Of a DNA stretch of 64,000 nucleotides, positions 23,301 through 33,233 are shown one piece after another; position 1 is the first letter of the stretch, and each line of letters opens with the position of its first letter. The position numbers and the translations under genes are program-made. The stretch is taken from the NCBI RefSeq assembly GCF_905475395.1, contig NC_058341.1, positions 59,961,501 to 60,025,500 of the forward strand, in the 5' to 3' direction. The notes under the pieces are model-generated. The model had not been told where the DNA came from. It saw only the letters and a list, made by a program, of their open reading frames with translations, and did no database searches. This DNA comes from Chrysoperla carnea. Taxonomy: Eukaryota > Arthropoda > Insecta > Neuroptera > Chrysopidae.

Positions 23301-26300
23301 CCATCAAAAGAATGACCATACGCAAGAAGTGCCGCAGCGGATATTTGGTAGATGTTCTGTCTCTTCTATCATAAATCTCAGAGTTTGTACTTCGGTTAAA
23401 AATATAATTATCAGCTCTTTTCACAAAAATATTGGGTTTTTTTTTTAATTTAAAATGGTTTCTCTTATTGAAAGCCTCTAAAAACCATGGACGTTAACAT
23501 GTTTGAATCTATTTTAAAATAGAACACACTTTAAAAGGAAGGAGAGGAGGAGTATTATAAATTTTTCAGTATGTTAGCGACAGAAATCGGAATGAAACTA
23601 GCGCAGTATGATTGTAAATATTATTTACTACGAATTTCATTAATGTTTGTTATAAAACAGCACCTACATTTATTTTTTCTACTTAAATCACAAAATTAAA
23701 ATTAAAAAAAAAATGAATAGAAAATGAATTTGAAATATAGTATCTTGTTAGATATTTAGGTTCCTTTCAGAGCGTTGTGTTTGTATTGTGTACATTCTCA
23801 GTCACTAAACAAGTGCCTGTATTTCTCTTTCATGTACGCTTTATTACCATGCTGCGTACAACTTACAGCTTCAAAGGATCTCGCTCAAACATCATATTTT
23901 TTGGCCTCAAATAGGTATGTGTTCAAATCATATTTGATATGTAATTAAACTTGTTTTTATTATTTAATAAAATCTCATTTTTACAGTCTACATTTAACGA
24001 CAATGTGCTTACAATATAAGCCAACCGTAGTAGCCTGTTTTTGTATACATTTAGCATGTAAATGGTCAAATTGGGAGGTAAGTCATTTTCAGTTTCTTCG
24101 TTCATTTTCAGTTACGTCGTGCGAATAGCATGGCCGCGAATATTTTGTATTTGTTTATTTAGCACCTTTTGCTCACCGAAGTAATTATTACAGCAGAGAA
24201 ATTTTGATTTACGGTTATCTCAAAAGCTTTATAATTTTTCGCAATAATTTTCATGAATAAAAACTCATTTGGATAGCAATTGTTTCCTTTTTTTCGTAAG
24301 TTCAACGGGTGAAGAGAAACACCACTGGGAACTATTATTCTATTTAAGTCATATTCAGAAATGCCTCACACAATGGCGTGCATGATAAGTTTCATCCGAC
24401 ATTTTTATTATTATTATTATTATTTTCTTAAGCGCATATTATGCTAGATATATGCTCCTGGTCGAGTATATTGTTTGAACTTTGAGTCCCCATATCTCAA
24501 AACTGGTGTTTTCAGGCCTTTAGGTACTTGAGGCCTTTGACGGCAACACTAGTAGCTCAGTTGGTTAAAGCGTAACCAACGTAAAGCGTAAATTCCGTTC
24601 GCGGTATGCCTAGGGTAGAAGGTGCACTCTGAAAATAGAGGAGCGGATAAATGAAATTATAATAGGAAAAGGTGGTAAAACACATATATGATATATAACA
24701 ATGGGCTCTATAGCCTAAGTGTGTCCTTCGTGGACAGCCAACTATTTGAATTCATAGTTCGGAAATTGCGATACATATAAAAAATTGTGGAGTTCTTTAT
24801 GAATAGAAAAAAATAATTTGTGAATAAAACAGGGCCATGAAATTTTTTATTTTCCCACCTTATAGCACAGGCTTTGTTAGTTATCGCTGAATAGGTCGTT
24901 AAAAATTGACTATGCCTTCAAAAATTGAATAATGTTTCTAATTGGATTATATTTTAGTAGGATAATTTTTTCATGACAATGTTTGCGAAAAATTGTAAAA
25001 GTTATTTATAATTCGATATTTTACCCTGTTTGTTCGCGGATGGTTAATTTTTTAATATTTTATCCAAGAAATGCATCAAACAATAACCTTTTTTTAAAAT
25101 TCATATCTAATAACTGAATTTTAAGATGAAAACCTAATTGAGATGGAAGCCATTCAAAAGTTGTGAATTATATTGTATTCTCCCTAATTAACCCGAATTA
25201 ATAAATATACTTAACAATAATAAAAAATCGAAATTTAAACTTAGATTCCGCCATCAAGTGAGGGCAAACCATGGTTCACGTATGTAGATGAAAGTGTCAC
25301 AACGGAAATGTTGGATGAACTAACCAAAGAATTTATCAGTATTTATAATAAATGTCCTTCCCGATTAAAGAAGAAAATACAAAGTATGTCAGCAAGTTTA
25401 GGTCAATCATCGGGTAGTCAATCATCGAGCAGTCAAGGTGGCGGAAGCAGTTCAAATTCACAGCCAGTTAATTGTAATTCACCAATGGTAAGAACAAATA
25501 TATTTTTCATCAAAATTTCCATTACTATCTGGCGTAAGCATATATTAAATTTCATAGAATTTTTAATGTTTTTCTTTTTATATTACGAGAAAATTGTATT
25601 TTTCATTTTTCGTCTTATAAATTCGAAACTGTATTTGATTGTGATTTGTGATTGACAATAATAATATAGCCTCACTAGGACATAGAATTTTTGCCAAAGA
25701 AATTTTGTTTTTAGCAGAGTAATACTGTGACGTTATGTCAATATCAATTTATTTACCGGCGTGTTTTTCTAAGCGCATAACAAGCGATGAAAAAGAGCAG
25801 CAAAACCTAAAGAGGTGATCAGAGAGAAGGAATTTTCCTTAAAGTTTTGTTATGACGTAAAAATTTCTAAAATATTTTTTTTGAATGTTTTGAATAAATC
25901 TAATAAGCAAAATCTATAATGGCGGCTAAAGCGACCTCCAGGGGGCTAGAAAACTTAAATTTACTGGCAATCCCTTGACTATTGCAAAAAATATTGTTTT
26001 CCATAGAAATGTAAAACAATTTACCAAAACTTATATCAAAGAACCATCTTTTAAAATTTTTGTCTGTCTGTTTGTTTGTTCCGGTTAATATAATCTTCGA
26101 AAAGGCTGGGCAGATGTTAACGGGACTTTCAATGGCATATAGCTGATGTTATAAGGAGTATCTTAGACTATAAATTTATCTTGCCATGATAACGGTTGCC
26201 GGAGATATAATGATAAAACCAAATTTTCTTATAACACGTAGATAATTATTTAACCATCCGCTTCTTAAACCATGAGCTCCGGGTCAAAAGCCGTCTAACT

Positions 26301-29300
26301 GTCAGAGAGATGGAAGTAAAGTTGGTGTTTAGGGGCGGGTTACCCAGAGACAAGTGGGTTGAAGGTAGTATGTGGTGGATTTGCTTTAAAATTGGCATTA
26401 GCTATATTAGGCTATAGAGGTAAAGCCTATAACGCGATAGCCTTTGTTTTCAAATTGAAATTTCCCAGCAAAGTGGGCGGATAAATGTCTATAATAAATA
26501 AAAAAACATTTTACATTTTTGAGAAAAACTCGTAGACAGTCAATTCGTTTTCATGTTGGGATGGCGCATACCCAATTTCACCGCATCAGGTAATAATTTT
26601 TTTAGCACGCAAAAATTGTAAATTTTTTATCCGTCTACATATCTAATATGGCTGCTGATTTATATTAACTCTTAAGCCGGATTTATTAAAGTGGTTTAAT
26701 AACTTCGATTAGAGCAACTATAATTTTGTTATAGAGTATAACATATACCTTTTAATGTATATTTATTTTTGTTTCCTCAGACTGCAGATAACAAAAAATT
26801 ACAGCCTCAACATAAAGATCAAAGCTACCATCAAAAGGCTCATCACAATCAAATGAAACCAGGTAAAACAATTTGAAAGTGCACCAAAAACTGCGTTCAG
26901 GAATATCACCTTCGTTATTTCCTTCTTTTTCTTGTAAACAATTTTGATTTTGTGTTGATCTAAATGCAAACTAATGCGCGTTTTTCGAAAAAATTTATTG
27001 CAAATTGTTTACGGATGTTGAAGTGAGAGTGTTTTGTGTGTGTGCAAGTGCAAGTAAAATAAAATATCCAAATAAATTCCAACAGACATAAAAAATTTCA
27101 TTAAATATGTTTGCCCATTTTGGCCACCGTGCATGCTCATTGAGACTTTTGATTAATCTGCCATCTACAAAATTCTGCGATACGAACAAATTTTACCTAA
27201 CCAAAAGATTAGTGTGAGGTATTTTTAAGCGAAATTCGAACGTAAATACACACGTGTCTACGTACTTACAGACACCGCGAATAACCTAGCCAAAATGGAT
27301 TCAAAGATACTTAAAATCGATATTCTCGCTGATAACTCAACATCGTATTATTTCACGATTACAATATTTCTTTTACTCAATACAAGAAAAAATTTTAGAT
27401 TAAAGAGGGTGTAAAAGAGGTTCAATCCTTTTATCTAATTTGGATTGGAGAGATAGGAAATTTATAATGAAGCATTTATGAGAATTTTACAAAGATTAAG
27501 CCTTGGGAATTTACCGTAAACACCCGATATATCAAAAACTATTTAGACATTCTAGAGAAAATGATATTTCGGTTGGGAATCAAGTCTCCAACTATCGCAC
27601 CTAATGCTTTATCATTAAAAACTGATTTATCTCACAGAATAAAATTATACAGGGAAGACTATTTTAAGCTATTATGGCTAACACCTCGTTTTGTAGTTAA
27701 CCAACCAAAAAATAGCTTAAACAAAAGTTTTAAAGTTTGATAGGAGCATCATGTTCTGATATGAAATTGGCCTTAGTTCTACGGGTTGCTGTAATAGTCA
27801 GTGTAGATTCTTAAATTTAAAAGATAGAATAACACTCATTAGAAAGTTGATCCTCATAAAAAAACTAATCCTTTTTATTTAAAACATTTATTAGCGTATT
27901 TTCTTTCGATTAAATGCAATAATGGAATATATTTGAGTCGCATTTCTTCCGAAAGCTAATGGTTTTCGAAAAATGTTTTAAATAAAAAATGTTAGTTTTG
28001 TTATGAGGATCAACAATCTAATTTAAAGTGTTATTCTATCTCTTAAGTTTTAGAATCTAAACCGACTATTACAGCAACCCGGAAAACTAGATCCAATCTG
28101 ATGTCAGAACATGATGTCTACCATCAAACTTTGCAACTTTTGTTTAAATTATTTTTTATTGGTTAATTACAAAACGAGTTATTAACCATAATATATTAAA
28201 ACGATGAACTCTTTATAGATCACAATATTATATTTGCTTTTTCTGTGTTCCTGAACGCACAAATGTGAAAGATTTATCAAAAATATTCTAATCCAAAATA
28301 AAATTGAAAATAAAAGGTATTGTACATCCACATCGGCCGCCACACGATCCAAATCTCAACTACAATGAATACAAAGAAAAGAAAGAACGTGAACGTCAAA
28401 GTATGGGAGCACCTGGTGGTTCATCCTCTCATAGTTCCTCTTCAATGCCTGGTTCACATCATAAACAACTTCCACCGGGTAGCACATCATCAAATAGCAT
28501 ACCTCAAAATCATAAACATGGAGGAATGCCACCATCTGGTACATCATCTTCATCAATACCTCCACAAAACCGAAACCCACATCATCGAAGTAGTAACAGT
28601 AATGTTGATCCAAAATTAAAAATGCATCAACAAATGCATCCACAGCATTCAAATCGACCTGGGAGTCAATCATCATCCTCTCATCCTAGAATGCCACCAA
28701 TGGATCAATTACATCGTGATCAAAATCAACATATGCGAAACTCTACGAATGATTCGTCATCAAGTAGAGAGCATTATCGGTTAGTATAAGATAATTTTTA
28801 CTTTATTTCAAAAAAAAAATTGTGGAGTTTTCAGCTTTGGTAACAGGTTTAAAGTAGGCTAAAATTCATGAAACCAAAAAACTTAAATTTTAGTATAGGC
28901 TATACGGATCGATTTCTAAATATTTTCTTGAAAAAAATGATATTGACAAAAATGACAGGGGATAGCTGTCCTACTCGGAATCTGGATTCATACATTTAGC
29001 TAGGTAATATAATTAACTGTATTAGGGGATGCTCCCCCTCTTACAAACAATTCCTGATTTCCTTTCTGTTAGACCAAAAAGTTGGGTGCGCCTAAGTTCA
29101 TGATTTGAATATTTTTTATGTAATCTATGAAAGATTCCATGTGTTTTTATTGAGTAATTTCCCGTTTTTCCATTATCGCATAAAATACTTCGGAATCTCG
29201 GCCAGTTTTTATGCTAGAAACTGGGTAAAGAAAAAAAAAAAGAAGATAACTTTGTTAATATTGATTTTTTGAAAATACTGAAAAATTATTTTTTCACGAA

Positions 29301-31777
29301 CCCTAGAGGTAATAAATATTTTATTTTGTAAATTTTGGTCTATTTAAAACTTATAAATTTATATTTTCTTGTAACGGTTTATTCAATTTTTTTTATATGC
29401 TAGATTACAACAAATGAGTCGTGATATAACTGCACCACGTGAACAACCTCCACCCCAAGTCCCTCCAACATCATCGTCGAGTGGGCCTAGTGCTCCACCT
29501 TCATCAGGTAACATAACAAGTGAACGTGAATTAATGAAAGAGCAACAAATGCGTGAACGACATCAAGCTGGCGGTAACGCATTACAATTCATTGAAAATT
29601 TATCAAAAGACAGTTTATTACGTGAAGTGATGGATCGATCCACACCTCAACCGACAAACAATCGACCTGAAAAACATAGACCTGACTTATTTAAAGACCT
29701 TTTCAAAGATAGCAATAATAGTGTTAATAATAGTGATATTAGTGACAAACAAAAATATGAACTAAATAAAAAATTAAGTGGTACCCCAATGGTTGTAAAT
29801 AATGTTAAACATGATTCTTCATCCTCATCTTCTTCTAGACATAATCGAAATGATATTAAATCAGCACATAAACAACCTCCACCACCCATTCAACAACAAC
29901 CATCTTTATACAACAACAACGATCAAAATAAAAATAAATCAACTACGCTGAATGTTGATAAAAAGTATCCACCAGGTGGTAATGGTGGTAATGTAACTTC
30001 CATACAGCAACAAAGACCGAAACAACCGCCTTATACGTCAAATACCTCAACACCATCAACCGATTCGAAATTATCAACATCAAGTCCGGGTATACAACAA
30101 ACGAATGATTACCATCGTAATGGAAATCATGAAGAAGCTCCTCCTAAACCAATATTAGCAACACCTCCACTAGCAACAACTTCTTCTACCACAACAACAT
30201 CATCATCGTCCTATAAACAAAAATCAATATTTTCACCAGAAAAAGATTCACCGAAAACACCTGTGAAAAAATTAAAAACTGGTAAAACGCCGCCTGGGTC
30301 TAGTGGTAAGAAATATGATACAGTTCTAAATGATAGTATGGTACCACCAGCGCTATCACCATTTGGTTCTCCACCACCAGTTGCAACAACCCCAAGCACA
30401 CCAAGTAGTGCTGCAAAGAATCGTAATCGAACCTCAAGTTCTAGTTCTGAACCAGAACTAATGGTTGTACTCAATAAATTAGAATACGATAAATATTTAA
30501 CGAAAGAAAAGGATAGTAAGATTAAGAAAGAGGAATTGGAACATGATAAATATTTAACAAAGGAAAAAGAAATTAAAATTAAAAAGGAAGAATTAGATTA
30601 TGATAAACGAAAAGAAATAAAGAAAGAGGAAAGCGTTGTGCCAAAAGAAATGAAAACCAAAGAAGAAAATTCTGTTCAAGCAGTTAATGGTATTGAAACA
30701 GATCCAACCGTTATTAGTAATTTATTAAAGGAAGTTGTTACACCTCCTATAAATCATTTAGATGTTAAAAAAGAAGAGGAGGTAGTGATACCCTCACAAA
30801 TAGTAAACGAATTAATTCCTCAAGAAAGTAAGAAAAGCGATCATCATAAATCTGATAAAAAGAAGAAAAAGGATAAACATAAACATAAGGATCGTAATCG
30901 TGAGGATAAAGAGAAAAAGAAAAAACATAAAGATAAAGATCGTGATCGATCAAAGAAAGAATCATCTGAACCAACAACACCTGTTGCTCCGCTAAAAATA
31001 ACAATACCGAAAGATAAAATTACTCCAGAAGGTGGTTCTGGTTTAAAAATAAAAATACCAAAAGATCGAATCAAAACTGATACAATATCATCGAATTCAA
31101 ATCAAATGGGTGGACTTAAAATAAAAATATCCAAAGATAAAATTGTTGAGAATAGTGGAAATGATGCAGGTGGTGGAAGTAGTAATTCTGGTGTTGCTAA
31201 CAGTAATCGAAAACGTGATCATCGTGATAGTGGGGCTAGTGAACATGGTGCACCGCCAACGAAAATATCAAAATCATCGTCAAGTAATAGTGGAAATTAT
31301 CGTACATCATCCTCATCAGAAAGTTCACGGCAAAATGGACGAAGTTCATATAACAATAAACAACAGGTAAGATATTCAGATAATCGATTTATTAATAATA
31401 ATTCACAAGCTATCTTATCAAAATCATCATCAAATGTTAATAATAATACACCACCTACATCGATAACACCTGCACAACAGCATTTCGTACAACAGAATCA
31501 ATTTTTTTATCAAAATTATCCCCCACCAAATATGCAAATACGTTCAATGCCTCCATATCATCATCCACAAATGTATGATCCAACTGCATTGTATTCATCA
31601 TATTATCCAGGCTATCAAATGTATGGTACACCTGCAGATATGTTTGGTGCACCTCCACCACCTATACCAAATATGGTATCGTCACAACCAGGTATAAGTG
31701 GTGGAGGGCATGATGCACCACCACTGCCTCAAGGTCCACCACCAAATAATCCACCACCTCCACCCCCTTCTCCGTAG
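17196..31777 (+). CDS. CycT: Cyclin T, eight coding exons
   Basis: Cyclin T pairs with Cdk9 to form P-TEFb, which phosphorylates the RNA polymerase II C-terminal domain and releases paused polymerase. The coding sequence joins 17196-17341, 20683-21032, 23869-23914, 23987-24077, 25245-25487, 26781-26862, 28317-28779 and 29404-31777. All junctions keep frame: 3795 nt, 1264 aa, stop TAG. Residues 1-265 hold the two cyclin folds and are very close to other cyclin T proteins: [75 protein letters not shown]. After about residue 290 the protein is low complexity. It has a His/Pro/Ser region (exon 7), two imperfect YLTKEK repeats, a Lys/His-rich stretch near residues 950-990, three LKIxI-KDxI repeats, and a Tyr/Pro-rich end. 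It is long compared with human CycT1 (about 726 aa), similar in style to insect forms. Confidence 0.95.
18610..19050. repeat. Dispersed repeat in CycT intron 1
   Basis: CAGTGATGTTTACGAAAAAA, then TTTTGTTCTATCTCTAACGG and TTTACAAGATGGGTCC, also occur at 57792-57905 and, inverted, at 57548-57660. Downstream comes a GACAGACGGACAG / ACAGACATACAGACAGAC run, then AACCGGAAATGGACTAATTA and, to about 19030, a palindromic TGTATATTTCATATATACA. The layout looks like the tail of a mobile element. Confidence 0.6.
19560..19745. repeat. Dispersed repeat, second copy at 50120-50290
   Basis: ATTTTAAACATTTTTCTGTT, GCTTGTGGCTGTAT and CAGACTGTAAAAAATTGATT occur in the same order at 50190-50260. It lies in CycT intron 1. 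Non-coding. Confidence 0.65.
20425..20495. repeat. Short dispersed repeat (ATTGAAATAAATATC)
   Basis: TTATTGAAATAAATATCACG with CTCGAAATAAAATT recurs at 40295-40335 in the same orientation, and at 55300-55340 reversed. About 45 bases are shared. Confidence 0.5.
20683..21032 (+). CDS. CycT: Cyclin T coding exon 2
   Basis: Acceptor TTGTTAACAG|ATCACAAT. It encodes most of the first cyclin box and the start of the second, through [12 protein letters not shown]. Donor TTAAAG|gtattc, phase 1. It starts 34 bases upstream of the first in-exon ATG at 20717. Confidence 0.94.
21033..22780. other. CycT intron 2, repeat-rich, no exon
   Basis: The first part of this 2.8 kb intron has AT-rich stretches with short internal duplications. 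For example, GGTTACAAAAAATTAACATTGCGC at 21836 recurs near 21903 as GGTTAGAAAAAATTAACATT. No protein resemblance is seen before the mariner remnant at about 22790. Confidence 0.4.
22790..23300 (-). pseudogene. Tc1/mariner-superfamily transposase remnant
   Basis: Reading the minus strand with frame changes from about 23280 gives [38 protein letters not shown] and [20 protein letters not shown]. This is the well-known central block of IS630/mariner-type DDE transposases around the second acidic residue. Downstream (23080-22850) are weaker pieces, such as [10 protein letters not shown] and the degraded [11 protein letters not shown] for the usual QQDGATCHTA. Several stops and frameshifts make it non-functional. 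It lies antisense within CycT intron 2. Terminal repeats were not located. Confidence 0.82.
23869..23914 (+). CDS. CycT: Cyclin T coding exon 3 (46 bp micro-exon)
   Basis: Acceptor CAACTTACAG|CTTCAAAG and donor AAATAG|gtatgt. It encodes [15 protein letters not shown], which matches [15 protein letters not shown] of vertebrate cyclin T. Confidence 0.93.
23987..24077 (+). CDS. CycT: Cyclin T coding exon 4
   Basis: Acceptor TTTTTACAG|TCTACATT. It encodes [20 protein letters not shown] then [11 protein letters not shown]. Donor GGGAG|gtaagt, phase 0. The intron between exons 3 and 4 is only 72 bases. Confidence 0.93.
24540..24760 (+). mobile_element. tRNA-derived SINE-like element
   Basis: The head ACACTAGTAGCTCAGTTGGT (about 24546) carries a good pol III A box (TAGCTCAGTTGG). 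A weak B-box-like CCGTTCGCGG follows about 50 bases later (24595). The body continues to AACAATGGGCTCTATAGCCT then AAGTGTGTCC and GGACAGCCA, ending near 24757. That last block is the reverse complement of the core repeat at 58365-58440. The anticodon arm does not fold into a convincing tRNA, so this is a SINE rather than a tRNA gene. It lies in CycT intron 4. Confidence 0.6.
25245..25487 (+). CDS. CycT: Cyclin T coding exon 5
   Basis: Acceptor AAACTTAG|ATTCCGCC. It finishes the second cyclin box ([19 protein letters not shown], then [20 protein letters not shown]) and enters a Ser/Gly/Gln linker. Donor CCAATG|gtaaga, phase 0, 81 codons. Confidence 0.92.
26050..26500 (+). mobile_element. LINE 3'-tail-like repeat in CycT intron 5
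   Basis: TTTTTGTCTGTCTGTTTGTT, CCGGTTAATATAATCTTCGA, GGGACTTTCAATGGCATATA, GCTGATGTTATAAGGAGTA, then GGCTATAGAGGTAAAGCCTA and CAGCAAAGTGGGCGG follow the order I know from RTE-type retrotransposon tails that are abundant in many insect genomes. No coding part is present. The family name is from memory. Confidence 0.5.
26781..26862 (+). CDS. CycT: Cyclin T coding exon 6
   Basis: Acceptor GTTTCCTCAG|ACTGCAG and donor AAACCAG|gtaaaa. It encodes a His/Gln/Lys-rich piece ([19 protein letters not shown]). Frame and splice sites fit both neighbours. Confidence 0.8.
27648..28200. mobile_element. Foldback element in CycT intron 6 (copy of the 32408 family)
   Basis: Left arm (27650-27880) and right arm (27970-28195) are imperfect reverse complements. 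CTCGTTTTGTAGTTAACCAA faces TTGGTTAATTACAAAACGAG, AACAAAAGTTTTAAAGTTTG faces CAAACTTTGCAACTTTTGTT, and AGTTGATCCTCATAA faces TTATGAGGATCAAC. The same modules occur in the element at 32408-33233. The ends here are worn (TACAGGGAAGAC on the left). Confidence 0.75.
28317..28779 (+). CDS. CycT: Cyclin T coding exon 7
   Basis: Acceptor AAATAAAAG|GTATTGTAC (a poor pyrimidine tract) and donor TTATCG|gttagt. It encodes [20 protein letters not shown] and a His/Ser/Pro-rich region, the counterpart of the His-rich segment of cyclin T1. The exon begins 13 bases after the upstream in-frame ATG at 28304. Confidence 0.87.
29404..31777 (+). CDS. CycT: Cyclin T coding exon 8 (last)
   Basis: Acceptor TATATGCTAG|ATTACAAC, in phase with exon 7 (RLQQMSRD). 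The 790-codon disordered tail is rich in Ser, Lys, Pro, Asn and Thr and ends in a PPPPPP-type stretch before TAG. An internal, in-phase consensus donor CAACAG|gtaaga lies at 31366/31367 and could allow an alternative C-terminus. Confidence 0.92.
30471..30630 (+). repeat. Internal protein repeat in cyclin [10 protein letters not shown]...KIKKEEL
   Basis: [19 protein letters not shown] is followed directly by [19 protein letters not shown] and a shortened [12 protein letters not shown]. The result is about two and a half tandem copies of a ~20-residue charged unit within exon 8, probably from local duplication of a ~60 bp DNA unit. Confidence 0.8.
30990..31145 (+). repeat. Three LKI-KDxI motif repeats in cyclin T
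   Basis: [20 protein letters not shown] and [10 protein letters not shown] occur within about 50 residues, separated by Gly/Ser/Asn linkers, just after the Lys/His-rich stretch. The motif is short, regular and conserved among the three copies against a low-complexity background. Confidence 0.8.
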
Positions 31778-31809
31778 GTTTTTCTTAACAGAGAAGATGC
31801 ATAAATTTA

Positions 31810-31815
31810 AATAAA
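31810..31815 (+). promoter_or_regulatory. Candidate cyclin T poly(A) signal
   Basis: AATAAA begins 33 bases after the cyclin T stop codon. AATAAA is common by chance at this base composition, so this is weak. Other candidates exist downstream. Confidence 0.3.
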
Positions 31816-32026
31816 TTATAGAAATTGCGGCTTATAAAAACTTTTACGGAAAAGTTCTTTAACAAAGAACTTGTGCTTTAACAACTTCCACTTAATTCTT
31901 TAAATATGCTAACTGCGAATTCCTCACTCTCCAATGTTTCACTAAACCTCTAATTTTTTAACTATGAAAAATAAACCCAAGATTTTCGTAACTTAAATTA
32001 ACTTACTCTGTCGGATTCAGTAAAAA

Positions 32027-32173
32027 CCATAGAGATGATAATACCATAGACATAAAAAACGTAATAAGTGAATTCTTGGCCACAGAGAAAGAAACGTAGT
32101 CTTATCTGGCCTTCTTCTGCGAAAAACCGTTTGGGCGGCGACTTTGCAGCTCTATGGTATTATCTCTATGATA
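32027..32173. mobile_element. Small MITE, about 145 bp
   Basis: CATAGAGATGATAATACCAT (about 32029) pairs with ATGGTATTATCTCTATG (about 32154-32170). The interior is GC-richer (CCGTTTGGGCGGCGACTTTG) and has no open frame. A related end, GCATAGAGATAATAC, appears at 55490. Confidence 0.7.
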
Positions 32174-32407
32174 AAAACTAATTTTTCATGTTTATTTACG
32201 CTTTTTTACGAATCAACTGTAATGCACGAAATACAATATTCCAGTATTTCAAACTAGAACAGTAATTTAGTGTTCTTAAAATTTATCAATTAATCGAATT
32301 TAATTATATTAAATTTTAATTATCTGCACTATGTTATACTGTGCTCTATTAAAAAACTGGCCTGATGTATCTTAGGTTTAAGGAATAAAGTATGAAGAAA
32401 ATGGATT

Positions 32408-33233
32408 ATACAGGGTGCGACATTTTGCTATATTATGGCTTACCAATCAAAAAATAACTTAAACAAAAGTTGCAAAGTTTAATCAGGAATATCATATTAT
32501 GACATCAGATTGGGCCTAGTTCTCTGGGTTGCTTTAATAGTTAATTTAGATCCTAAAAGATAAGAGATAGAATACCACTTCAAATTAGAAAGTTGATCTT
32601 CATAAATAAAATAACATTTTTTCGCAAATCGTTAGCTTTCGGTAAAAATGGACTTAAAAATATGTCATTATTGTATTTAGTCGGAAGAAAATATGCTAGT
32701 TTCAGAAAAATTTTTACCCAAAAGTTATGAGGGACAATAAAGGTCATTCGACTGTGTTAATAACTTTTAAGCCCAGGTAAATTTTCAAGATAAAGGTTAC
32801 AGGACCTTGAAACTAGAATTTCATGTTATGGATATAGGCGAATGTCGTCTAATGCCCTTGACAACTTTTTGTTAGTGCATTTTTCTGTAGCTAGCGGTTT
32901 TCTTTCGATTAAATACAATAATGATATATTTTTCCGAAAGCTAACGATTTTCAAAAGAATGTTTTAAATAAAAAATGTTAGTTTTTTTTGTGAGGATCAA
33001 CTTTTTACTAAGTGATATTCTATCCCTTACCTCTTAGGATCTAAATTGACTATTCAAGCAACCCAGAGAACTAGATCCAATCTGATATCAGAACCCATCT
33101 AACTGTTCTGATGCCCCTCTGAAAGTTTGATACCCCCCATCAAACTCAGCAACTTTTGTTTAAGTTATTTTTTGATTGGTTAACTACAAAACGAGCTATT
33201 ATACACAATGTACTATAATAGTCCACCCTGTAT
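32408..33233. mobile_element. TA-CAGGGTG foldback element, 826 bp
   Basis: The ends are TACAGGGTGCGAC on the left and CCACCCTGTA on the right, so CAGGGTG termini sit next to TA as in Tc1/mariner-derived MITEs. The arms pair over about 200 bases (CAATCAAAAAATAACTTAAA with TTTAAGTTATTTTTTGATTG, AGTTGATCTTCATAA with its complement near 32995). The middle (32660-32890) is unpaired and may be a separate insertion. It is related to 27648-28200. It lies 630 bases downstream of the cyclin T stop. Confidence 0.78.

Noticed and set aside
24540-24620. Functional tRNA gene
   Set aside because: The A box is good, but the B box is poor and no cloverleaf with paired acceptor and anticodon stems could be drawn.
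28356-28676. Minus-strand 106-codon frame
   Set aside because: It is the antisense shadow of the low-complexity cyclin T exon 7.
29647-31661. Several open frames antisense or out of frame to cyclin T exon 8
   Set aside because: Low-complexity coding repeats create open shadows on other frames, with no family resemblance.
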